From NCBI GenBank assembly GCA_964424115.1, contig CAYRHN010000009.1:62001-126000 (forward strand): a stretch of DNA of 64,000 nt. Direction: 5' to 3'. Of this stretch, positions 56,886-64,000 are shown piece after piece (within the stretch, counting starts at the first letter, position 1; each line of letters begins with the position of its first letter). The notes beneath the pieces are model-generated. The model made no database searches. It was not told where the DNA came from and saw only the letters and a list, made by a program, of their open reading frames with translations. Made by a program: the position numbers and the translations under genes. This DNA comes from CAYRHN01 sp964424115 (lineage in GTDB: Bacteria > Chloroflexota > Anaerolineae > Anaerolineales > Anaerolineaceae).

Positions 56886-57815
56886 ATGACACGTTACCTG
56901 ATCACCGGCGCCAGTGGATTGCTGGGATTGAACCTGGCTTTGAAACTGCACGGCGAAAAGCACCAGGTGATAGGCGTTTCCTTTCAACAAGAGGTCGCCC
57001 ACCCGCCTTTCCACATCGTCACCTGCGATCTCAGCCAGGAGGGCACTTCTGCCCGGCTATTGGATGATCTTAAGCCGGAGACGGTGATCCACTGTGCTGC
57101 CCTGACCAACATCGACGCCTGTGAAGGTCAGCCTGCCCAGGCCCGGCGCATAAATGCCGGTGTAGCGGGGGAAATGGCTGCCGCATGTGCCCGGCGCGGC
57201 GTTCAAATGCTGCATATTTCCACGGATGCCGTCTTTGACGGTGTGCGCGGAAACTACACCGAAGAGGATCTTCCCAACCCGCTCAGCGTGTATGCCCAAA
57301 CCAAATTGGAGGGTGAGCAGGCGGTTCTGGCAGCCGATCCGCATGCGCTGGTTGCGCGCGTCAATTTCTTTGGCTGGAGCCTGAACGGCCAGCGCAGCCT
57401 GGCGGAATGGTTTTTTAACAATCTTTCCGCTGGAAAGTCGGTCATGGGTTTCACAGACGTCTTTTTTTGTTCCATGCAAGTCAACGACCTGGTGGACAGC
57501 CTGCTGGGCATGCTTTCCCTGCGCCTGACCGGACTCTACCATACCCTCAGCAGCCAGTCGATGAGTAAATACGAATTTGGCCTGCGTCTGGCACGTCGCT
57601 TTGGCCTCAATGAAAGCCTGATCCATCCGGTATCCTGGAAGGATGCCGGATTGAAAGCAGCCCGCTCCCCCAACCTGACCCTGAATACCGCCAAATTAGC
57701 CGGGATTATGGGATACCCCCTGCCGACCATTGAACATGGTCTGGAGCGGCTATTTAATGAGTATCAGTCCGGCTACCCGCAATATTTACAATCCATGCAA
57801 ATTAAAACGAATTAA
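56886..57815 (+). CDS. RmlD-like SDR reductase/epimerase
   Basis: 309 residues from the ATG at 56886. TRYLITGASGLLGLNLALKL (NADP loop), HCAALTNIDACEGQPAQARRIN, STDAVFDGVRGNYTEEDLPNPLSVYAQTKLEGE with the Y-x3-K pair, as in dTDP-4-dehydrorhamnose reductase. No C-terminal cupin, unlike CapF/WbjC. It should reduce a 4-keto sugar, most likely the PseB-like product encoded 28 bases upstream. Substrate not fixed. Confidence 0.85.
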   Translation: MTRYLITGASGLLGLNLALKLHGEKHQVIGVSFQQEVAHPPFHIVTCDLSQEGTSARLLDDLKPETVIHCAALTNIDACEGQPAQARRINAGVAGEMAAACARRGVQMLHISTDAVFDGVRGNYTEEDLPNPLSVYAQTKLEGEQAVLAADPHALVARVNFFGWSLNGQRSLAEWFFNNLSAGKSVMGFTDVFFCSMQVNDLVDSLLGMLSLRLTGLYHTLSSQSMSKYEFGLRLARRFGLNESLIHPVSWKDAGLKAARSPNLTLNTAKLAGIMGYPLPTIEHGLERLFNEYQSGYPQYLQSMQIKTN

Positions 57816-57877
57816 CCGAAACAAAGCAGCGGGAAAAGCAAGCGAGAGGAAATTTTTGGTAAAAAAAGGAGATGAAA

Positions 57878-58945
57878 ATGGAAATTCAAATTGGTTCTCA
57901 CCGCATTGGCCTTAACCACCCCACCTACTTCATCGCCGACATAGCCGCCAACCACGACGGCAGCCTGGAACGCGCCAAATTGCTCATTCGCCTGGCCAAA
58001 GAGGCTGGGGCAGATGCCGCCAAATTCCAAAATTTTCGTGCTGCTCAGATCGTATCCGATTACGGTTTTACCCACATGGACGGGCAAGTTTCACACCAAG
58101 CCAAGTGGCGTAAATCCGTCTTTGAAGTATACAAAGGTGCCTCGGTGCCCTTTGAATGGACCCCCGAACTGAAAGCAACTTGCGACGAGGTAGGCATCGA
58201 TTATTTCTCTTCCCCGTACGACTTTGATGCTATCGACATGCTCGATCCCTACGTACCAGCATATAAGATCGGCTCAGGCGATATTACCTGGCCCGAGGCC
58301 CTGGAACGCATGGCGCGCAAGGGTAAGCCGGTCCTGTTGGCAACCGGCGCTTCAGATATCGGCGAGGTGCAAAAAGCAGTGCACATCTTGCGCGCGATCA
58401 ACCCCCAATTAGTGCTGATGCAGTGCAATACCAACTACACCGCCAGCCTGGAGAACTTCCGTTTCATCAACCTGCGCGTACTGAAAACCTATGCCCTCAT
58501 GTTCCCAGAGCTTATCCTGGGTCTCTCCGACCATACCCCCGGACATGCCACCGTGTTGGGGGCTGTGGCGCTAGGCGCTCGTGTAGTTGAAAAGCACTTC
58601 ACCGACGACAACAACCGCGAAGGCCCTGATCACGCGTTTGCGATGAACCCCGATTCCTGGGCAAAAATGGTCGAAACCACCCGCTATCTGGAACAGGCGC
58701 TCGGCTCGGCCGACAAGTTCGTTGCCGAGAACGAGCAGCAAACAGTCATCGTCCAACGCCGTTGTCTGCGCGCTGCGCGCGACATCAAAACCGGCGAGGT
58801 CTTCACCCGCGAGATGATGGATGTGTTGCGTCCCGCCACACCCGGCGCCATCCTGCCCTACGACATTCCCGCCGTGATCGGCGCGCGGGCGCTGACAGAT
58901 ATTCCTGCAGGCAAAGAGCTGCGCTGGACCGACCTGGGAGCATGA
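57878..58945 (+). CDS. NeuB/PseI/SpsE-family nonulosonate synthase
   Basis: 355 residues when started at the ATG six bases after AAGGAG. It shows an N-terminal TIM barrel (about 1-285) with FIADIAANHDGSLERAKLLI and KFQNF, the VPAYKIGSGDI and GASDIGEVQKAV blocks and LGLSDHTPGHATVLGAVALGARVVEKHFTDD. A C-terminal SAF (antifreeze-like) domain (about 290-350: RRCLRAARDIKTGEVFTREMMDVLRP) closes the substrate site. It condenses phosphoenolpyruvate with a six-carbon N-acyl sugar to make a nonulosonic acid such as sialic, legionaminic or pseudaminic acid. Confidence 0.93.
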   Translation: MEIQIGSHRIGLNHPTYFIADIAANHDGSLERAKLLIRLAKEAGADAAKFQNFRAAQIVSDYGFTHMDGQVSHQAKWRKSVFEVYKGASVPFEWTPELKATCDEVGIDYFSSPYDFDAIDMLDPYVPAYKIGSGDITWPEALERMARKGKPVLLATGASDIGEVQKAVHILRAINPQLVLMQCNTNYTASLENFRFINLRVLKTYALMFPELILGLSDHTPGHATVLGAVALGARVVEKHFTDDNNREGPDHAFAMNPDSWAKMVETTRYLEQALGSADKFVAENEQQTVIVQRRCLRAARDIKTGEVFTREMMDVLRPATPGAILPYDIPAVIGARALTDIPAGKELRWTDLGA

Positions 58946-58986
58946 GCCGGAACTTCTCAAACAAGCCTGGCTATTAATACCGCTAT

Positions 58987-60102
58987 ATGAAGATCCTTTA
59001 TTTCAGCCGCGACTATTCTCCACACGACTTTCGCTTCTTGAGCGCCATGGCTCAAAAAGAGCGTGAAGTCTATTTCTTGCGGCTGGAACGCGGCCCACGG
59101 CAAACCGAAAGCCGCACGCTGCCAGAGAATGTCCAGCAGGTACACTGGCGCGGGGGATTATCTCCTTTTCGGTGGAGCCAGTTGCCCGCTCTGTGGGCCG
59201 ACCTGCGCCGTGTCATCCGCGAGATCAAGCCGGATGTGATCCACGCCGGCCCGCTGCCTAACGTTGCCTTTCTGGCTGCCCTCAGCGGCGCCCGTCCCTT
59301 GGTCAGCATGTCGTGGGGCTACGATCTACTCCAGGATGTGGACCGCAGCCGCTGGCAAAAACGCACCGCGCTTTATGCCCTGAGTCGCACTGCTGTCCTG
59401 CTCGGCGATTGCCAGGCGGTCCGCGAAAAAGCGGCATTGTTGGGCTTTCCACCCGAGAAGGTAGTGCTTTTTCCATGGGGAGTGGATTTAGACCATTTTA
59501 CTCCCTCAGTTCAGCCCTCTACCCTGCGTGAACGTTTGGGGTGGTCGGTGAATAACACCCTGGTGCTTCTTTGCCTGCGCTCCTGGGAACCGCTCTATGG
59601 CGTGGATGTGGTGGTGCGCGCTTTTGCCCGCGCCGCTGCCGAACTGCCCGAATTACGCCTGCTGCTGCTTGGCAATGGCTCGCAGTCTACCCTGCTCAAG
59701 GATATCCTGGTGCGTCATGATCTACTCGACCGGGTCCATTTTGGCGGCCAGGTCACAAATTCTGCCCTGCCAGAGTATTACCACGCTGCCGATCTTTATC
59801 TCAGCGCCTCGCACACCGACGGATCCTCGGTCTCGTTGCTGGAAGCCTTTGCCAGTGGCCTGCCCGCCCTGGTCTCCGATATTCCTGGCAATCGCGAATG
59901 GATCACCCCGGATGAAAACGGCTGGTTATTCCCGGACGGTGACGAAAACGCCCTGGCGGTCCGCATCCTCCAGGCAGCCCAGCCCGCCCTGCGAAGCCGG
60001 CTGTCATCGCTAGGCAAAGCCGCTCGACGTTGCGCTGAAGAACGCGCCGATTGGCAAAAAAACACTCAAAAATTATGGGAAGCCTATGAACAAGCCCAAT
60101 AA
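58987..60102 (+). CDS. GT4-family glycosyltransferase
   Basis: 371 residues, GT-B fold. The N-terminal part MKILYFSRDYSPHDFRFLS leads to the donor-site motifs VVLFPWGVDLDHFTPS, LRSWEPLYGVDVVVRAFARAA, LLLGNG and HTDGSSVSLLEAFASGLPALVSD with the E-x7-E retaining signature. Cytoplasmic, acts on the lipid-linked chain. The stop overlaps the SpsF-like start by 17 bases. Confidence 0.91.
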   Translation: MKILYFSRDYSPHDFRFLSAMAQKEREVYFLRLERGPRQTESRTLPENVQQVHWRGGLSPFRWSQLPALWADLRRVIREIKPDVIHAGPLPNVAFLAALSGARPLVSMSWGYDLLQDVDRSRWQKRTALYALSRTAVLLGDCQAVREKAALLGFPPEKVVLFPWGVDLDHFTPSVQPSTLRERLGWSVNNTLVLLCLRSWEPLYGVDVVVRAFARAAAELPELRLLLLGNGSQSTLLKDILVRHDLLDRVHFGGQVTNSALPEYYHAADLYLSASHTDGSSVSLLEAFASGLPALVSDIPGNREWITPDENGWLFPDGDENALAVRILQAAQPALRSRLSSLGKAARRCAEERADWQKNTQKLWEAYEQAQ

Positions 60103-60892
60103 AACCGTTGCCATCATCCAGGCCCGTATGAGTTCCAGCCGTCTGCCCGGCAAAGTGTTGCGTGACATTGGTGGTCAAAGCATGTTGGAACGCATGCTCA
60201 CACGTGTCCGCCGCGCCAAGAAAATTGACCTGGTTGCGGTTGCTACGACTACCGATCCCTCAGATGATGCCGTTGCGGATTTCTGCCGCACCCACCATGT
60301 TCGATTCTTCCGCGGAAGCCTGCAGGATGTTCTCGACCGCTACTACCAGGCAGCTTTGCACTTCAAGGCCGGCACAGTTGTGCGCCTGACGGCTGATTGT
60401 CCCCTGATCGATCCTGCGGTTATTGACCACACCATTGAGCAGTTCCGCCTGGCAGATGTAGATTTCGCTGCCAACCGACTTCCTCCGCCCTGGCACCGCA
60501 CCTATCCAATTGGTATGGATACGGAGGTGTGCAGTTTTTCTGCTCTGGAACGTGCCTGGCGCGAAGCCCAGGCTCCCTACGAACGGGAACACGTTATGCC
60601 GTATCTATACGATGCGCCGGGGCGTTTCCGTACCCTCCTGGTCAACACCGAACCGGATTACGGCCACTTGCGCTGGACGGTCGATACCCAGCAAGATCTT
60701 GAAGTGGTTCAGCGGGTGTATTCCTTCTTTGAAGGCCGCGACGATTTCACTTATAGCGATTTGCTCGACCTGTTTGCCCGGCATCCGGAATTGCAGGCAA
60801 TGAATGCCAGCGTACGGCACAAGACCTACACGGAGCACGATTTTTCCAATAAATCCGATCCTTCCAACGAGAACGACCGAGGGACTTTATGA
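60086..60892 (+). CDS. SpsF-like cytidylyltransferase/nucleotidyl sugar transferase
   Basis: 268 residues. AIIQARMSSSRLPGKVLRDIGG is the NTP-binding P-loop-like motif of the KdsB/NeuA/SpsF group, with RLTADCPLIDP and LRWTVDTQQDLEVV further on. SpsF proteins activate sugars as CMP-derivatives and travel with NeuB-like SpsE, which fits the synthase encoded 1.1 kb upstream. A hydrophilic tail (about 245-268) is unique. Overlaps the GT4 gene before and, by four bases, the membrane protein gene after it. Confidence 0.86.
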   Translation: MNKPNKTVAIIQARMSSSRLPGKVLRDIGGQSMLERMLTRVRRAKKIDLVAVATTTDPSDDAVADFCRTHHVRFFRGSLQDVLDRYYQAALHFKAGTVVRLTADCPLIDPAVIDHTIEQFRLADVDFAANRLPPPWHRTYPIGMDTEVCSFSALERAWREAQAPYEREHVMPYLYDAPGRFRTLLVNTEPDYGHLRWTVDTQQDLEVVQRVYSFFEGRDDFTYSDLLDLFARHPELQAMNASVRHKTYTEHDFSNKSDPSNENDRGTL

Positions 60893-62994
60893 AGACCGTT
60901 TTCCAAAAGCTTTCTTCTTTTCTGGGTCAAATTAACTGGATTAATTTTGCGCTGTTATCCTTGATTTTTTCTATCCTGAGCTTTGGGGTTTTAGTTTTCT
61001 CGATAGGTTTTTTCCTGGACGACTGGCCTATCCTTTACTCCGCGCGCGTGCACGGGTTATACGGGCTGCAAGAATATTACGCTTACGATGGACGGCCTTT
61101 TGGTTATTGGGTAAATTATTTTTTTGTTTCCCTGCTTGGCTTTCGACCTCTTGGTTGGCATATTGCCGCTTTGCTTTTACGCTGGCTATCCTCGATCTTA
61201 ATGTGGGGTACGTTCACTACTCTTTGGCCCGATCATAAACGCCAGGTTACCTGGGCGGCCTTGCTGTTTGCGATATATCCCCTCTTCGCTCAGCAATCCA
61301 TTGCGGTGACGTTCATGCCACATTGGGTTTGCTACGTGCTCTTCTTCCTTTCACTGTATTTGATGGTCAAATCTTTCAAATATCGAAACTCAACCTGGTT
61401 TTGGCTGTTGACCATCTTCTCCATGCTTTTCGACCTGGTTAATTTGTTCACTTATGAAAATTTCATCGGCGTTGAATTTCTGCGTCCGGTAATCCTTTGG
61501 ATCCTAGTCAGCCGCGAAAACCCAATTTCAAGCAACCACACTTTCCTTACCCGCGCCGGACTTACGTTACGCCATTGGGCGCCGTACATACTGACCTCAT
61601 TCGGATTTATTTTCTGGCGGCTATGGTTGACTACCCAACCAATCGGCCGGAACACTCCCACCGTATTATTCAATTTATTTCAAACACCATTTACCACCCT
61701 TGTGGACCTGGCAAGGTACGCATTTTCCGATTTTAACCAAATCGTCTTCTCGGTCTGGTCCAAAACCTTTGTGCCGGATCAATTAGATATTGTGATTGCT
61801 TCTGATTTTATTGCTTGGGGATTAATGCTTTCCGCATCAGGAATTGCTATCTTGTATCTATTTCATTTCACAAAACCGGCCTTATCTAATGTTTCGGAGG
61901 ATCAGCCAACCGAAAAAGGGAAATGGCATCTTCAAGCCCTTCTGTTAGGGGCTTTGGCGGTTATCTTCGGGGCCGTTCCAGGATGGTTGGTGGGCAGAAC
62001 TGCGAGCGGTTCATTCGGACTATGGAATGACCGGTTTGGATTAGTATCCATGTTCGGCGCGGCCATTTTTATCGTAGCTTTATTGGATTGGCTGCTGCAT
62101 GGTTCTTATAAGAAACAAGCTGCGATCTTCTGTCTGTTGCTGGCTCTGGCCACTAATTCCAATTTTCGCACCGCAAATGATTATAAATGGTCCAGCATTT
62201 TCCAGTCTCGCTTTTTCTATATGTTGAATTGGCGCGCTCCTTATCTTGAATCGCCAACTGCTATTTATTCAGATAACGAATTCTTCTCAAAAATGGGCAC
62301 TTATCCCACTTCATTTGCCCTAAATTTGCTCTACCCCAACGCGCAACCAATGCCAAACACAAATTACTGGTTCTACACGATCACAAAATTCTTTGGCGAT
62401 AATATCTCGGATTTAGTCTCCGGTGTGGAGATCACCCAGTCACACTGGTATGCCAGGTTTAAAACCTTAAGCACCGATGCTATCGTGGTTCAATTTACCC
62501 AAGACTCAAGCAATTGCTTATGGGTATTGACTGAAAATGACCGCTATTATCCAAGCCTATCCCCTAATACTGTGAAATCTTTGCCCGCTTCCAATCTTCG
62601 CCGAATCACAACAATAGAAACTGCGGGATACCCACCTGTTGATCTATTTGGTCAAGAACCCGTCCACACCTGGTGTTACTATTATGAGAAGGCGGACCTG
62701 GCTCGGCAGTTTAAGCAATGGACTGAAATTACAAAGCTGTACGAAGAGGCCTCTGCCAAGGGGTATGATACCTCCGCAAGCATTGAATTAATGCCTTTCA
62801 TTGAAGGGTATGCCCACACCGGAAATTTTGAAAAAGCCATTGAATTGACGATTCTTGCCCGGGATTACCTGCGCAATATGTCCCCCTATCTGTGCGACAA
62901 CTGGTCGCGGATCATGAAAGAATTGCCTCCATCCGCACAAGCTGATGAGGCCTACCAAATCATCACAACCGAAGTGGTTGGTTGTAACCAGTAA
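60889..62994 (+). CDS. Large polytopic membrane protein, GT-C-like, copy 1
   Basis: 701 residues with about ten hydrophobic segments in the first 430, then a long soluble part (about 440-701) whose end contains TPR-like helix pairs (YAHTGNFEKAIELTILARDYL). The FFLDDWPIL motif after the first membrane helix resembles the acidic loop that coordinates the lipid-phosphate donor in GT-C glycosyltransferases. The HKRQVTWAALLFAIYPLFAQQS loop fits that layout. It would act on the outer membrane face using a polyprenyl-phosphate sugar. A near-identical gene follows. Function inferred from topology only. Confidence 0.72.
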   Translation: MKTVFQKLSSFLGQINWINFALLSLIFSILSFGVLVFSIGFFLDDWPILYSARVHGLYGLQEYYAYDGRPFGYWVNYFFVSLLGFRPLGWHIAALLLRWLSSILMWGTFTTLWPDHKRQVTWAALLFAIYPLFAQQSIAVTFMPHWVCYVLFFLSLYLMVKSFKYRNSTWFWLLTIFSMLFDLVNLFTYENFIGVEFLRPVILWILVSRENPISSNHTFLTRAGLTLRHWAPYILTSFGFIFWRLWLTTQPIGRNTPTVLFNLFQTPFTTLVDLARYAFSDFNQIVFSVWSKTFVPDQLDIVIASDFIAWGLMLSASGIAILYLFHFTKPALSNVSEDQPTEKGKWHLQALLLGALAVIFGAVPGWLVGRTASGSFGLWNDRFGLVSMFGAAIFIVALLDWLLHGSYKKQAAIFCLLLALATNSNFRTANDYKWSSIFQSRFFYMLNWRAPYLESPTAIYSDNEFFSKMGTYPTSFALNLLYPNAQPMPNTNYWFYTITKFFGDNISDLVSGVEITQSHWYARFKTLSTDAIVVQFTQDSSNCLWVLTENDRYYPSLSPNTVKSLPASNLRRITTIETAGYPPVDLFGQEPVHTWCYYYEKADLARQFKQWTEITKLYEEASAKGYDTSASIELMPFIEGYAHTGNFEKAIELTILARDYLRNMSPYLCDNWSRIMKELPPSAQADEAYQIITTEVVGCNQ

Positions 62995-63012
62995 GACCAA
63001 CCAGGAGAAGAA

Positions 63013-64000
63013 ATGAACGAAATGAGATCCTTTGTAAACAAAGTCAAGAATTGGTTCAGTAATATCACCTGGCTGAACTTTGCCATCATTTCATTTGTTT
63101 TTACGTTTATTAGCTTTGGAATCCTCATCTCGGAATTGGGTTTTTATTTGGATGATTGGCCCAATATCTATGCCATGCGCCTGCATGGACTGGCTGGATT
63201 GCAGCAATATTATGCCTATGATGGGCGTCCGTTCGGCTATTGGGTTTTGGCCTTGGTTTTCCCAATTCTCGGATACCAACCGCTTGGGTGGCATATCGCC
63301 CTGCTTCTTTTACGCTGGCTCTCCTCAGTGCTGATGTGGCTGACCTTTACCAAAGTCTGGCCGGATCACAAAACCCAGGTCACGTGGGCCTCTCTGCTCT
63401 TTGCCGTTTATCCCCTCTTTGCCCAGCAATCCAGCGCGGTCATGTTCATGCCGCATTGGGTTTGTTACCTGCTTTATTTTCTCTCCATTTGGCTGATGGT
63501 TCTGGCTTTTCAAAAACGGGGGACCCTTTGGTTTTGGCCTTTGCTCATTCTTTCCACAGCCCTGGACATTGTTAGTCTGTTCACTTTTGAGTATTTCCTG
63601 GGGGTTGAGTTACTGCGCCCGGTCATCCTCTGGTTATTGGTCAGCCAGGATGGAGAAAAGATCCGCTGGCGCATCTGGCGAACTGCGTTGTATTGGCTGC
63701 CCTTCATCCTGACCTTTAGCGGATTCATCGGCTGGCGTCTCTGGCTGACCACTCAACCGATCGGGCGTAACACTCCTGCCATGCTGCTCAATTTCTTCTC
63801 TGCACCGCTCTCAACCGGGATTAAATTGCTTGAATACGCCCTGAAAGACTTCAATCAAATCGTACTCTCAGTCTGGTATAAAACCTACGAGCCTACCCAG
63901 ATCGAATTCAATGCTCCCTCCGACCTGGTTGCCTGGATCCTGGCCGGGGCAGCTTTGCTGATTGCATTGTTCTACGTCTTTCGCATGATCAAACCTGCCC
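63013..64000 (+). CDS. Large polytopic membrane protein, GT-C-like, copy 2 (3' truncated by window edge)
   Basis: From the ATG at 63013 (AGGAGA ribosome site) the frame is open to the window end, 329 codons seen with no frameshift. It is strongly similar to the previous gene along its whole visible length: the YLDDWPNIYAMRLHGLAGLQQYYAYDGRPFGYW, WPDHKTQVTWASLLFAVYPLFAQQSS and RLWLTTQPIGRNTPAML segments match copy 1 almost residue for residue. This is a tandem duplication with divergence. The same GT-C-like role is expected, perhaps with another sugar. Confidence 0.75.
   Translation, partial: MNEMRSFVNKVKNWFSNITWLNFAIISFVFTFISFGILISELGFYLDDWPNIYAMRLHGLAGLQQYYAYDGRPFGYWVLALVFPILGYQPLGWHIALLLLRWLSSVLMWLTFTKVWPDHKTQVTWASLLFAVYPLFAQQSSAVMFMPHWVCYLLYFLSIWLMVLAFQKRGTLWFWPLLILSTALDIVSLFTFEYFLGVELLRPVILWLLVSQDGEKIRWRIWRTALYWLPFILTFSGFIGWRLWLTTQPIGRNTPAMLLNFFSAPLSTGIKLLEYALKDFNQIVLSVWYKTYEPTQIEFNAPSDLVAWILAGAALLIALFYVFRMIKPA

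Overview
The window reads as chromosomal DNA from a moderately GC-rich anaerobic or facultative bacterium, most likely a member of the Chloroflexota (Anaerolineae). This is inferred from the combination of Thr/Pro-rich lipoprotein and surface-protein linkers, substrate-binding lipoproteins with VVVT-type linkers, a biotin-dependent sodium-pumping acyl-CoA decarboxylase operon, a 2-oxoacid:ferredoxin oxidoreductase operon, a DUF5937-type ArsR regulator and multiple M42 peptidases. No rRNA, CRISPR array, prophage or insertion sequence was seen. One tRNA gene (Pro, TGG) is present.

Layout. 1-2940: a (methylmalonyl-CoA type) Na+-translocating decarboxylase operon, cut at its 5' end by the window edge and closed by a bidirectional terminator. 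3005-8133: an OmpR-type regulator with a degraded receiver, an Rrf2 regulator coupled to a CcmC-like membrane protein, a divergent thioesterase/M42 peptidase pair, and a hypothetical/GT2/rnhB operon. 8164-17608: tRNA-Pro, an orphan solute-binding lipoprotein, three tandem M42 peptidases, small secreted proteins, a 42-codon small ORF, OsmC, and a regulator/MFS operon with two palindromic operators. 17767-32106: a surface-glycan locus. It holds glycosyltransferases, methyltransferases, sulfate activation genes (TSUP, cysC, cysD, cysN), a PAPS-type sulfotransferase and a Wzx-like flippase, followed by a four-repeat secreted protein and a lipoprotein. 32225-34949: korDABC-like operon on the minus strand. 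34968-35621: intergenic dnaA leader with a DnaA box; dnaA follows. 37068-49433: MATE pump, a five-gene peptide/nickel-type ABC importer, and a LuxR-type response regulator with a giant two-propeller sensor kinase. 49725-64000: a second glycan locus, opening with a winged-helix regulator behind a good sigma-70 promoter. It contains a fucose-synthase-like epimerase, a Wzm/Wzt ABC exporter, nucleotide-sugar and nonulosonate-type enzymes, glycosyltransferases and two tandem GT-C-like membrane proteins, the last cut by the window edge.

How the parts fit. The two glycan loci use different export routes (Wzx versus Wzm/Wzt) and so probably make two different surface polymers. The first carries everything needed to turn sulfate into PAPS but none of the reductive enzymes of sulfate assimilation, and it carries a sulfotransferase. 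The simplest reading is a sulfated surface glycan or glycoprotein, and the secreted repeat protein next to it is a possible acceptor. CysN in this locus has a C-terminal APS-kinase-like domain whose P-loop has lost its lysine, while an intact stand-alone CysC is two genes upstream. These functional links are inferences from gene neighbourhood; family assignments rest on motifs visible in the translated sequence.
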